A stretch of DNA of 64,000 nucleotides, taken from contig NW_018344015.1 of NCBI RefSeq assembly GCF_002099425.1, forward strand, positions 9,586,001-9,650,000, given 5' to 3'. Shown in pieces: positions 10,640 to 21,878 of the stretch. The notes beneath the pieces are model-generated. The model had not been told where the DNA came from and did not search any database. It saw only the letters and a list, made by a program, of their open reading frames with translations. Within the stretch, counting starts at the first letter, position 1. The number at the start of each line of letters is the position of its first letter. The stretch comes from Phascolarctos cinereus. Lineage: Eukaryota; Chordata; Mammalia; Diprotodontia; Phascolarctidae. A program made the translations under genes and the position numbers.

Positions 10640-13246
10640 AGCTTACATTTTAGTATGTAGATGCAAAACTTTTAAAGAAAATATTAGGAAATAAATTACA
10701 GCAATTTATCACAAGGGTAATACACCATGGCCAGGTAGGAGTTATACCAGGAAAGCAAGGCTAGTTCAATATTATGAAAAGTATCAGCATAATTGATAAT
10801 TTCAACACCAAAACTAGCACAAACCACAGGATCATCTCAAAAGATCAGAAAAAATCTTTTGACAAAATACAACACCCATTCCTGTTAAAAACCCTAGAGA
10901 ACATAAGTATAAATGGAGTCTTCCTTAAAATAAGTAGCATCTACCTAAAACCTTCAGCAAGCGTAATTTGTAATGGGGACAAGCTGGAAGGATTTCCAGT
11001 AAGATCAGGGGTGAAACAGAGATATCCATTATCACTACTGTTGTTCAGTAACATACTGGAGACACAAGCTTTAGCAATAAGGTAAGAAAAAGAAATTGAA
11101 AGTATTAGATTAGGCAAAGAAGAAACGAAGCTATCACCCTTTGCAGAAGACATGATGATATACTTACAGAATCCTAGAGAACCAAGTAAAAAACTACTTG
11201 AAATAATATACAACTTTATCAAAGTTGCAGGCTATAAAAAAAATAAACCCACAGAAATCATCAGCATTTCTGTATATTACCAACAAAACCCAAAAGCAAG
11301 AGATAGAAAAATTCCATTTAAACTTACTGTAGACATTATAAAATATTTAGGAGTCTACCTCCTGAAACAAACCCACGAACTCTATGAACACAATTACAAA
11401 ACACTTTTCACACAAATAAAGTCATATCTAAATAATTGGAAAAAAAATATCAGTTTCTCATGGGTAGGCAGAGCTAGTATAATAAAAATGACAATTCTAT
11501 GTAAGCTAATTTACTTATTCAGTGCCATACCAATCAAACTACCAAAAAATATTTTATAGAGGTAGAAAAAATAATAACAAGATTCATTTGGAAGAACAAG
11601 TGGTCCAGAATATCAAGGGAACTAATGAAAAGAAATGCAGGGGAAGTGGCCTAGCCATTTCATATCTTAAATTGTATTATAAAGCAGCAATCATTAAAAG
11701 TGCTTGGTACTGGCTAAGAAATAGAGTGGTGGACCAGTGGAATAGGTTAATATGAAAGACACAGTGGCCAATGACTATACTAATCTGTTATTTGATAAAC
11801 CCAAAGACCTAAGCTTCCTGGATAATGACCCACTCTTTGAAAAAAAAAAAAACTGCTGGGAAAAATGGAAAAGAATATGGCACAAACTAGGCATAGATCA
11901 AAATATCACGCCATATACCAAAATAAAGTTGAAATGGGGTCATGATTTAGATATAAAGAGTGATACGCCAAGCAAACTGGCAGACCAAGGAATAGTTTAC
12001 CTATCAGATTTATGGAGAACAGAAGAATTCATGACCAAACAAGAGAAAGAGAACATTACAAAAAGGAAAATGGACAACTTTGATTACATTAAATTGAAAA
12101 GTTTTTGCACAAACAATGCCAATGCAACCAAGATTAGAAGGAAAGTAGAATACTGGGAAAGACTTTTTACCACCAGTCTCTCTGATAAGCGTCTCATTTC
12201 TAAAATATGCAGAGAATTTCATCAAATTTATAAGAATACAAGTCATTCCCCAATTGATAAATGGTCAAAGGATATGAACAGGCAGGTCTCAGATGAAGAA
12301 ATTAAAGTCTTCTACAGTCCTATGAAAAATGTTTTAAATCACTATTGATTAGAGAAATACAAATCAAAAGAACTCTGAGGTACCACAATACACCTATCAG
12401 ATTGGCCAAGATGACAAAACAAGAAAATGATAAATATTGGAAAAGATGTGGGAAAATTGGAACATGAATACATTGTTGGTGGATTTGTGAAATGATCCAA
12501 CCATTCTGGAGAGCAACTTGGAACTATGCCCAAAGGGCTATAAAAATGTGCATACCCTTTGACCCAGCGCTAACACTTCTAGGACTATATCCCAAAGAGA
12601 TCATACAAATGGGAAAAAAGACCCATATATACAAAAATATTTAAAGCATCTCTTTATGTGGTAGCAAAGAATTGGAAATTGAGAGATTGCCCATCAATTG
12701 GGGAATGGCTGAACAAGTTGTGGCATAGGAATGTAATGGAATACTATTGTGCTATAAGAAATGATGAACAGCATGACTTCAGGAAAACCTGGAAAGACTT
12801 GTATGGTCTGATGCTGAGTGAAGTGAGCAGAACCAGGTATCATTGTACACGATAACAGCCATATTTTGCAATGACTAATACTAGTAAATTTAACCTTTCC
12901 CAGCAATACATCTCCAAATGTCTCATCAGGGAAAATGTTATCCACATCCGAAAAAGAAAATATGGAGTTGGAATGCAGATCAAAGCATGCTATTTGTTAT
13001 TTTTTTTCTTCTTTTGAGTATTGTTTCGTCTTTCTGGTGGTTCCTCCTATTGTTTCTAATTCTTACTTAAAACATCACCAATGTGAAAATATGTTTAATA
13101 GGAATGTGTATGTATAGCCTATATCGCATTGTGCAACATCTTGGGGAGGATAGTGGGGAGGGAGGTAGAGAAAAATTTGAAACTCAAAAGCATATGGAAG
13201 TCACAGTTGACAAATCAAAATAAATTGATTATAAATGAAAAAAAAA
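10640..13246 (+). mobile_element. L1-B: 5'-truncated L1
   Basis: A plus-strand L1 that starts inside the ORF2 reverse-transcriptase domain, around the [16 protein letters not shown] equivalent. It runs through the rest of ORF2 and the 3' untranslated region to a short A-tail (13238-13246). The left end is placed where similarity to the ORF2 of L1-A begins. The 3' untranslated region includes the CACCAATGTGAAAATATG and GAGAAAAATTTGAAACTCAAA blocks shared with L1-C, L1-D, L1-E and L1-F. A clear target-site duplication was not found. Several frame breaks show that it is an old, dead copy. Confidence 0.93.
10650..12860 (+). pseudogene. L1-B ORF2 remnant (reverse transcriptase and C-terminal part)
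   Basis: ORF2 of L1 makes an endonuclease/reverse transcriptase that copies L1 RNA at the target site. Here only the RT palm onward remains, in pieces: 10774-11085 ([16 protein letters not shown], then RSGVKQRYPLS), 11092-11559 (with PFAEDMMIY, then [18 protein letters not shown]), 11522-11755 ([20 protein letters not shown]) and 11752-12348 (LGIDQNITPYTKIKLKWGHD to KWSKDMNRQVSDEE). The C-terminal end continues with stops to about 12860. The catalytic FADD motif reads FAED, so the second-from-last acidic residue is Glu. In-frame stops and shifts separate the blocks. Neighbours are a GGAA repeat upstream and unique DNA downstream. Confidence 0.93.
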
Positions 13247-13501
13247 GGGAAAACAAGAGATGAAAACGATTTCAGAATATGTGGAGAGAACTCTAATAGC
13301 CTGTTATATCAGGGATGGTTTCGCATAGAAGATGGAACCTTGAATGAAGATACTTCAATATATGATAGATCTCTACTTTCATCACGTTGACAACTGCCAT
13401 CTCCAAAGTTGCAAATTTTAACTCATCTATGCCTTTTCACTCTGAGACATTTCCTCTAAAATTCTTGAATTTATGATGTGAAGTAACACAAAACAAGTCT
13501 G

Positions 13502-13502
<1 letters not shown>
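13247..13502. other. Unassigned DNA between L1-B and the TC repeat
   Basis: No feature recognised. Confidence 0.5.

Positions 13503-13556
<54 letters not shown>
13503..13556. repeat. (TC)n microsatellite
   Basis: About 25 TC units ending in TTTCTGTCTCCCCCC. It creates a meaningless Arg-Glu repeat frame on the minus strand (13427-13624). Confidence 0.95.
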
Positions 13557-13561
<5 letters not shown>

Positions 13562-13706
13562 CCCCCTCCCCATCTCCAGGCACAATTTAAACAAAGGTAG
13601 TTTTCTAAATGCTGGATGAATCACTTGCTCTTAGCATGTAAATATATGCCTCCTATGAACAGATAGCTAAATTGAATTTATGCTATAATAATAAAACCAG
13701 TTAATT

Positions 13707-13718
13707 TGAAGTCTTGTG
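13707..13718. repeat. Target-site duplication of HAL1-A, left copy
   Basis: TGAAGTCTTGTG, identical over 12 bases to 22723-22734. It directly borders the T-rich (minus-strand A-rich) end of HAL1-A. Confidence 0.85.
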
Positions 13719-15699
13719 TTTTTTTTAATTTTTATTTCACCAAATATTTCCCAATTATGTGAAAAAACTTTAGGATTCTTTTTTTATTTTGAGTTCCAAT
13801 TTTTCTACTTCACTCCTTTTTTGTAAGATTCATTAATTTATTTTTCATTTTCAACATTCAAATCCACATGATTTTGAGTTCCAAATTTTCTCACATCTTG
13901 TCCCTCCCCCAATCCCAAGACAGTGTGTATTCTGAATACCCTTTCTTCTAATCTGCTCTCCCTTCTATCTCCCCTATTCTCTTATCAGCTTCCTCTTCTA
14001 TTTTCCTGTAAGACTGGATAGATTTATATGCCCCATTGTGTTTATATCTTATTTCCCCGTTGCATGTGAAAACACTTTTTTCACATTTGTTTTTAAAACT
14101 TCAGATTACAAATTTTCTATATTCCTCCCACCCCACCCACCTCATTGAGAAAGCAAGGAAGTGGATACAGATTATACTTCTGTAGTCATGCAAAAGACTT
14201 TCATACTAACCATGCTGTGGGAAACTAACTATATTTCCTTTCATCCTGTCCCACCTCCCCCCATTTATTCTATTCTCTCTTTTGACACTGTCCCTCCTCA
14301 GAAGTGTTTGCTTCTAATTACCTCCTCCCCTACTCTACCCCCCCATCATCCACCCTACTCCCTTATCACCTGCTCCCTATTTTCCTGTAGGGTAAGATAG
14401 TTTTCCATACCTAATAGAGTGTGTATGGTATTCCCTCCTTAAGCCAAATCCAATGAGAATAAGATTCACTAATTCCCTCTCACCATCCCCCAGTTCCCCT
14501 TGACTGTAAAATGATTTTCTAGGCTGTTTTATGTGAGAATATTTATCCCATTCTACCTCTCCCTTTCTCCTTCTGCTAGTTTAATCCTCTCTCACCCCTT
14601 AATTTTATTCCCCAGACATCACCCATTCATCTTCAACTCACCCTGTGCCCTCTATCAATCTATCTATACACACACACACATACACACACACACACACACA
14701 TATGGCAATTTGAGGGTAAATATACATACATACATAAACACACACACATATTTACCCTCAAACTACCTTAATACTAACAAAGTTCTCATGAGTTACAAAT
14801 ATCATCTTTCCATGTAGGAATGTAAACAGTTCAACCTTAATAAACACCTTATAATTTCTTTCTTAGTTACCTCTTCATGCTTCTCTTGAGTCTTGTATTT
14901 GAAAGTCAAAGTTTCTATTCAGCTCTGGTCTTGTCAAGAATGCTTGAAAGTCCTCTATTTCATTTAATGTCCATCTTTTCCTCCTGAAGGATTATACTCA
15001 GTTTTGCTGGGTAGGTGATTCTGGACTGCAATCCTATCACCTTTGTCCTCTGGAATATCATATTCCAAGCCCTCTAGCCCCTTAATGTAGAAGTTGCTAA
15101 ATCCTATCCTGATTGTGTTTCCACAGTATTTGAAATTTTTCTTTTCTGGCTGCTTGCAATATTTTCTTCTTGACCTGGGAACTCTCAAATTTGGTTATGA
15201 TATTCCTAAGAGTTTTCCTTTGGGTATCTCTTTCAGGAGGTGATCAGTGGATTCTTTCCATTTCTATTTTACCCTCTGGTTCTAGAATATCAGGGCAGTT
15301 TTCCTTGATAATTTATTGAAAGATGATGTCTAGTCTCTTTTTTTGATAATGGCTTTCACATAGTACAATAATTTTTAGATTATGTCTTCTTTTTTTTATT
15401 TTATTATTTTATTTTTAATTTTTTAGATTATCTCTCCTGGATCTGTTTTTGAGATCAGCTGTTTTTCCAATGAGGTATTTCATATTGTCCTCTGTTTCTT
15501 TTTTCATTTGTTTTCTTTTGTTTTTCAATGGCTTGATTTCTTACAAAGTCACTAGCTTCCAATTGAGCTATTCTAATTTTCAAGGAAGTATTTTCTTCAA
15601 TGGGCTTTTGCACTTCCTTTTCCATTTTATCAACTTTGCTTTTGAAGGCATTCTTCTCATTGGCTTTGTGGACCACTTGTGCCATTTGGGTTAGGCTAT
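13719..15699 (-). mobile_element. HAL1-A, 3' part (ORF1-only half-L1)
   Basis: The minus-strand 3' portion of an L1-derived element that has ORF1 but no ORF2. It holds the second half of ORF1 (15699-14876), then a purine-rich region, then repeated tail blocks of the type GAGAAAATTTGGAACTCAAA and an A-rich end at 13719. The order matches HAL1-B at 53.4-56.4 kb. It is interrupted at 15699/15708 by L1-A, and its 5' part resumes at 21572. Apart from L1-A the element is about 3.1 kb. Half-L1 elements of this layout are known as HAL1. The (CA)n microsatellite at 14668-14700 sits in its 3' region. Confidence 0.85.
14876..15699 (-). pseudogene. HAL1-A ORF1, C-terminal half
   Basis: L1 ORF1 protein is an RNA-binding trimer (coiled coil, RRM, C-terminal domain) that coats L1 RNA. 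This half shows a coiled-coil segment (15685-15455: VDKMEKEVQKPIEENTSLKI ending with the KKTNEKRNRGQYEIPHWKN region). Broken RRM and C-terminal parts follow, with KKNFKYCGNTIRI and GLEGLEYDIPEDKGDRIAVQ at 15188-14964. It ends at a stop near 14876, at the place where HAL1-B ORF1 stops. The N-terminal half lies beyond the L1-A insertion (21572-21878). Frame breaks make it non-coding now. Confidence 0.8.
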
Positions 15700-15707
15700 T
15701 TTTTTAA
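15691..15707. repeat. Target-site duplication of L1-A, left copy
   Basis: TTAGGCTATTTTTTTAA against TTAGGCTGCTTTTTAA at 21572-21587. The two copies agree apart from two substitutions and T-run length. Both are also part of HAL1 ORF1 (minus strand TTAAAAA..GCCTAA), as expected if L1 cut the HAL1 sequence at a TTTTT/AA site. Confidence 0.75.
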
Positions 15708-16066
15708 AAATTTTTTTTATTAATTTATTTTGATTTATCAACAATCACTTACATATGCTTTTGAGTTGAAAATTTTTCTCCCCCTTCCTCCTCCCCACTC
15801 TCCCCAAGACAGCACGCAATCTGATATAGGCTTTACATTTACATACCCATCAAACATTTTCACATTAGTGAAGTTGTAAGTAAAAATTAAAACCAATACA
15901 AGGAACCATCAGAAAGATGAAACAAAACTCAACAGAAGGTAAAAATAAGTGATAGCGATTCGACTTCTCTATTTCTTTCTTTGGATGTGGACAGCATTTT
16001 CCATCCTGAGGCCTCTGGAGATGTCTTAGATTCTTGTAATGCTGAGAAGGGTTCAGTTTAACAATC

Positions 16067-19000
16067 TTAGTCATCGCATAATGTGGCTGTTATTGTGTAC
16101 AAAGTCCTCTTGGTTCTGCTCACTTCACTCAGCATCAGACCATATATGTCTTACCAGGTTTTTCTGAAGTCAGGCTGTTCATCATTTCTTATAGCACAAT
16201 AGTATTCCATTACATTCATATACCACAACTTGCTCAGCCATTCCCCAATTGATGGGCATCCTCTCAATTTCCAATTCTTTGCCACCACAAAAAGAGCTGC
16301 TATGAATATTTTTGTACATGTGGGTCCTTTTCCCATTTGGATGATCTCTTTGGGATATAGCCCTAGAAGTGCTATTGCTGGATCAAAGGGTATGCACATT
16401 TTTGTAGCCCTTTGGGCATAGTTCCAAATTGTTCTCCAAAATGGTTGGATCATTTCACAACTCCACAATGTATTAGTGTTCCAATTTTCCCACATCTTCT
16501 CCAACATTTATCATTTTCCTGTTTTGTCATGTTGGCCAATCTGATAGGTGTGATGTGGTACCTCAGAGTTGTTTTGATTTGCATTTCTCTAATCAATAAC
16601 AATTTAGAGCATTTTTTCATATGACTATAGATGGCTTTAATTTCTTCATCTGAGAACTGTCTGTTCATATCCTTTGACCATTTATCAATTGGGGAATGGC
16701 TTGTGTTCTTATAAATTTGTCTTAATTCTCTATATATTTTAGAAATGAGGCCTTTATCAGAGAGACTGGTTGTAAAAATTCTTTCCCAATTTTCTACCTT
16801 CCTTCTAATCTTAGTTGCATTGGCTTTGTTTGTGCAAAAACTTTTCAATTTAATGTAATCAAAACTATCCATTTTGCTTTTCATAATGTTTTCTATCTCC
16901 TGTTTGGTCATGAATTCTTCTGTTCTCCATAGATCTGATAGGTAAACTATTCCTTGTTCTCCCAGTTTACTTATGGTATCAGCCTTTATATCTAAGTCAT
17001 GAACCCATTTTGACTTTATTTTGGTATATGGTGTGAGATTTGGGTCTATGCCTAGTTTATGCCATACTCTTTTCCAGTTTTCCCAGCAGTTTTTTTCAAA
17101 GAATGGGTTCTTATCCCACAAGCTGGGGTCTTTGGATTTATCAAATAATAGATTACTATAGTCATTGACTACTGTGTCTTCCATATTTAACCTATTCCAC
17201 TGATCCACCTCTGTATTTATTAGCCAGTACCAAGCAGTTTTGATGATTGCTGCTTTATAATACAATTTAAGTTCTGGAATTGCTAGGCCACCTTCCCCTG
17301 CATTTCTTTTCATTAGTTCCTTTGATATTCTGGAATTTTGTTTTTCCAAATGAGTCTTGTTATTACTTTTTCTAACTCTAGAAAATAATTTCTTGGTAGT
17401 TGGATTGGTATGGCACTGAATAAGTAAATTAGCTTAGGTAGGATTGTCATTTTTATTATGTTAGCTCAGCCTACCCATGAGCAACTGACACATTTCCAAT
17501 TATTTAGAACTGATTTTATTTGTGTGAAAAGAGTTTTGTAATTGTGTTCATAGAGTTCCTGGGTTTTTTTCGAAAGGTAGACTCCTAAATATTTTATAGT
17601 GTCTACAGTAAGTTTAAATGGGATTTCACTTTCTATCTCTTGCTGTTGGGCTTCGTTGGTAATATATAGAAATGCTGATGATTTATGTGGGTTTATTTTA
17701 TAGCCTGCAACTTTGCTAATTTTGTTTATTGTTTCAAGTAGTTTTTTACTAGATTCTCTAGGATTCCCTAAGTATATCATCATGTCATCTGCAAAGAGTG
17801 ATAGCTTTGTTTCTTCTTTGCCTATTCTAATGCTTTCAATTTCTTTTTCTTCTCTTATTGCTAAAGCTAAGGTTTCCAGTACAATATTGAATAACAGTGG
17901 TGATAATGGACATCCTTGTTTGACCCCTGACCTTATTGGAAATGCTTCTAATCTGTCCCCATTACATATAATGCTTGCTGAAGGTTTTAGAGATATGCTA
18001 TTTATTATTTTAAGGAAGACTGCATTTATACCTATGCTTTCTAGTGTTTTTAATAGGAATGGGTGTTGTATTTTATCAAAAGCTTTTTCTGCATCTATTG
18101 AGATGATCATGTGGTTTCTGTTGGTTTTGTTGTTGATATGCTCAGTGATGCTGATAGTTTTCCTAATATTTAACCAACCCTGCATTCCTGGTATAAATCC
18201 TACCTGGTCATAGTGTATTATTCTTGTGATAAGTTGCTGCAATCTACTTGATAGTATTTTGTTTAATATTTTTGCATCTATATTCATTAGAGAAATTGGT
18301 CTATAATTTTCCTTCTCTATTTTGACTGTTCCTGGTTTAGGTATCAACACTATAATTTGTATCATAAAAAGAATTTGGTAAGACTCCTTCTTCACCTATT
18401 TTCCCAAATCGTTTATACAGTATTGGAATTAATTGTTCTTTAAATGTTTGATAGAATTTGCATGTAAATCCATCTGGCCCTGGAGATCTTTTCCTAGGGA
18501 GTTCATCAATGGCTTGTTCAATGTCTTTTTCTGACATGTGGTTATTTAAGTATTTTGCTTCCTCTTCAGTTAACCTGGGCAATCTGTATTTTTTAAAATA
18601 TGTATCCATTTCACTATGATTGTCAAATTTGTTGGCATATAGTTGGGCAAAATAATTCCAAATTATTGTTTTAATTTCCTCTTCCTTGGTGGTAGCTTCC
18701 CTTTTCATTCTTGATACTAGTAATTTGGTTGTCTTCTTTTTTTTTTAATTAAATTATATGAATGCTTATCTATTTTATTTTTTTTTTATAAAACCAGCTG
18801 TTAGTTTGATTTATTAGTTCAACAGTTTTCTTAATTTCAATTTTTTAATTTTTCCTTTGGTTTTCAATATTTCTAATTTTGTGTTTAGTTGAGGATTTTT
18901 AATTTGTCTTTTTCTAGTTTTTTTTAGTTGTATGCCCAATTCATTAATCTCCTCTTTTCGTATTTTTTTTATGTAAGCATTTAGAGATATAAAACTTCCC

Positions 19001-19877
19001 CTAAGCACTGCTTCATCTGCATCGCATAGGTTTTGATAGGTTGTCTCATTATTGTCATTCTCTCAAATGAAATTATTGATTGTTTCTATGATTTGTTGTT
19101 TGACCCAATCATTTTTTAGGATTAGATTATTTAGTTTCCAATTATTTTTTAGTCTATCTTTCCATGGCCCTTTATTACATATAATTTTTATTGTCATGAT
19201 CTGAAAAGGATGCATTTAATATTTCTGCCTTTCTGCATTGGATTGTGAGGTTTTTATGCCCTAGTACATGGTCAATTTTTGTGTATGTGCCATGTACTGC
19301 AGAAAAAAGTATATTCCTTTCTATCCCCATTCAGTTTTCTCCAGAGGTCTATCATACCTAACTTTTCTAATGTTCTATTCACCTCCTTAACTTCTTTCTT
19401 GTTTATTTTGTGGTTAGACTTATCTAGTGCGAGAGGGGGAGGTTCAGGTCCCCCACTAGTATAGTTTTGCTGTCTATTTCTTCCTGTAACTCCCTGAACT
19501 TCTCCTGTAAGAATTTGGATGCTATACCATTTGGTGCATATATGTTTAGTAATGATATTACTTCATTGTCTATGGTGCCTTTTAGCAGGATGTAGTTTCC
19601 TTCCTTATCTCTTTTGATTAGATCTATTTTTGCTTTTGCTTTGTCTGAGATCAGGATTGCTACCCCTGCTTTTTTTACTTCAGCTGACATAATATATTCT
19701 GCTCCAGCCTTTTACCTTTACCCTGTATGTGTCACTCTTTTTCAAATGTGTTTCCTGTAAACAACATATTGTAGGATTATGGTTTTTAATCCATTCTGCA
19801 ATCCATTTCCGTTTTATGGGAGAGTTCATCCCATTCACATTCACAGTTATGATTACTATCTGTGTCTTTTTCTCCAT
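16067..19877 (-). pseudogene. L1-A ORF2 (endonuclease and reverse transcriptase), broken
   Basis: Starts at MEKKTQIVIITVNVNGMNS and continues with the apurinic endonuclease domain (VNGMNSP, ICCLQETHLK at 19877-19680; NIYAPNG and VGDLNLPLS at 19690-19424). A lysine-rich linker follows (19008-18814). The RT fingers come next ([20 protein letters not shown] at 18708-18337), then the palm ([38 protein letters not shown] at 18395-17466). The thumb and C-terminal region follow (17349-16450), ending LCDD and a stop at 16067. It is about 1,270 codons in total, the usual L1 ORF2 size. A handful of stops and frameshifts divide it. The FADD catalytic aspartates are kept. Confidence 0.93.
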
Positions 19878-20475
19878 CCTTTTCCCCCTTTATGCTTTTC
19901 TTTCTCCTTTTTCCTTTCTCCCCTTCACTAGTGTTTTGCTTTTGACCACCACCTCCTTCAGTCCCTTCCCCCTTTTATTATCCCTTTCCCTTTTCTTCCC
20001 CTTTAGTCTTACTGCTTCTTCCCTCCCTTCTTTCCCCCCTCCCTTTTCTTTCCCTCCCTTTTCTTTCCCCTTTTCCCTCCTACTGCCTATAGGGCAAGTT
20101 AGATTTCTATACCTAACTGATTATATTATGCCCTTCTTGAGCCAAATCTGATGAGAGTAAGGTTCAAACAATGCTCCCCCCCTTCTTTCCCTCTGCTGTA
20201 ATAGGATTTTGTGTCTTTTCCTGTAATGTAATTTACCCTTGTCTGCCTCCTCCTTTCTCAGTACATTTTCTAAGATCAGATTGATCCACTTGATTAGATT
20301 TTTTTTATCATTTACATCAAAGTCAACTAATATCCACCCTCTTTATGTATACTCCTTTAACAAGGTGTAATAACAATACAGTTCTCAAGGGTTGCAAGTC
20401 TCATATTCCCTTGTAGGGGTTTAAACAGCCCCCCCCATTAACAACATATTGTATCCTTCTGTCCCATTTACCTTT

Positions 20476-21521
20476 TTAAGTCCTTCTTGAGTCCTGTACT
20501 TGAAGATCAAATTTTTTGTTGAGCTCTGGTCTTTTTATCAGGAAAGTTTGGAAGTCTCCTATTTCATTGAATATCCACCTCCTCCCTTGAAAAATGATGC
20601 TCATTTTTGCTGGGTAATTGATCCTTGGCTGCATTCCAAGCTCCTTTGCCTTATGGAATATCATGTTCTATGCCCTGTGGTCTTTTATTTTAGAAGCTGA
20701 AAGGTCCTGTGTAATCCTGACTGTGGTTCCATGATATTTAAATTCTTTCTGGCTGCTTGCAGCACTTTCTCTTTCATCTGTTAATTTTGGAATTTTGCTA
20801 TTATATTTCTTGGCATTGTCAATTTGGGATCTCTTTCAGGTGGTGATCGTAGATTCTTTCTATGGTTATTTTCCCTTCTGGTTCTAGGACTTCGGGCAGT
20901 TTTCCTTTATGATTTCCTGAAAGATACTGTCCAGGCTCTGTTTTTCATCATGGTTTTTAGGTAGTCCAATAATTTTTAAATTGTCTTTCCTGAGTCGATT
21001 TTCCAGGTTTTTTACTGATGAGGTATGTTACATTTTCATCTATTTTTTTCATTTTTTTGTTTCTGTTTGACTGATTCTTGCTCTCTCATAGAGACATTAG
21101 TTTCCATTTGTCCAATTCTAGTTTTTAACAGATTGTTTTCTTCTGTTAGTTTTTGTACTTCCTTCTTCAACTGGCCAATTGTGTTTTTTAGGGACTTGTT
21201 TTCTTCAGTGTACTCTTCTGTTAATTTTTGTCCTTCCTTCTTCAATTGGCCAATTGTGTTTTTTAGGGACTTGTTTTCTTCAGTGTATTTTGTTTCCAAT
21301 TGGCCAATTGTATTTTTGAAGGACTCTTTTACATCTCTCATTTGACTATTAAAATCCTTCTTGCGCTCTTCTAAGAAGGCTTTTTGGGATTCTGACCAGT
21401 TCATATTCCCTTTTGTTGTTGTAGATGTGGGTTTGTTGACAATGTTGTCCTCTTCAGAATTTCTGTCTTGATCTTCACTCTTCTCATAATATGAATCTGT
21501 GGTACATTTCTTTTTACACAT
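20476..21521 (-). pseudogene. L1-A ORF1, broken
   Basis: Starts at MCKKKCTTDSYYEKSEDQDR. A 161-codon open N-terminal part (21521-21036) is a long coiled coil with NTIGQLKKE and EENKSL heptad-like units. It contains a 75-bp in-frame tandem duplication (21140-21289). The RRM and C-terminal domain follow in broken frames, ending with KELGMQPRINYPAKMSIIFQ and RPELNKKFDLQVQDSRR (20664-20476). The role is RNA-binding chaperone of the L1 particle. The N-terminus differs from the MSK... start of HAL1-A and HAL1-B, so L1-A is a different lineage from the half-L1s. Confidence 0.85.
21140..21289. repeat. 75-bp tandem duplication inside L1-A ORF1
   Basis: Two 75-bp units (21140-21214 and 21215-21289) differ at four positions. 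Each encodes YTEENKSLKNTIGQLKK plus 8 further residues (25 residues per unit). A partial related unit (SFKNTIGQLETK) lies upstream in the protein. Confidence 0.85.
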
Positions 21522-21571
21522 GGTGTTTCTTTATTCTCTGGCCTTTAAAGAGATTGAGCTCTCCTGCTGAT

Positions 21572-21878
21572 TTAGGCTGCTTTTTAAGGTGCTATTTTCT
21601 TCAGTGTTTTTGAGTCTCATTTAGCAAGCTGTTGACTAATTTTTCATGATTTTCTTGCATCACTCTCATTTATCTTCCCATTTCCCCCCTCTACTTCTCT
21701 TATTTGCTTCTCAAAATCATTTTTTGAGCTTTTCAATGGCCTGGGACTGATTCATATATTTGTTGGAGGCTTTGAATGTAGAAGCTTTGACCATGTTTTC
21801 GTCTGGTTGTATGTTTTGATATTCTTTGTCATCAAAGAAAGATTCAATTATCTGTCTTTTGTTACGAGGTTTGCTCAT
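21572..21878 (-). pseudogene. HAL1-A ORF1, N-terminal part
   Basis: Starts MSKPRNKRQIIESFFDDKEY and continues QNIQPDENMVKASTFKAS. It aligns with the HAL1-B start MSKLTPSPPKKKRQTIEYFF. It contains breaks in the coiled-coil region and is cut by the L1-A insertion. The remainder is at 15699-14876. Confidence 0.75.

Larger units (their letters stand above)
15708..21571 (-). mobile_element. L1-A: nearly full-length L1 inserted in HAL1-A
   Basis: A 5.9-kb minus-strand L1 with ORF1 (21521-20476), a purine-rich inter-ORF region, ORF2 (19877-16067), a 3' untranslated region (16066 to about 15740) and a short A-rich end. Only about 50 bp lies upstream of ORF1, so the 5' untranslated region is almost wholly missing. 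The copy sits inside HAL1-A, with a 14-16-bp imperfect target-site duplication on each side. Both ORFs carry several frame breaks, but all ORF2 domains are present in order, including an intact FADD motif. It is the most complete L1 in the window. Confidence 0.95.

Noticed and set aside
13427-13624. Arg-Glu repeat frame
   Set aside because: Translation of the (TC)n microsatellite.
15455-15694. Plus-strand Phe-rich 81-codon frame
   Set aside because: Antisense of the HAL1-A ORF1 coiled coil.
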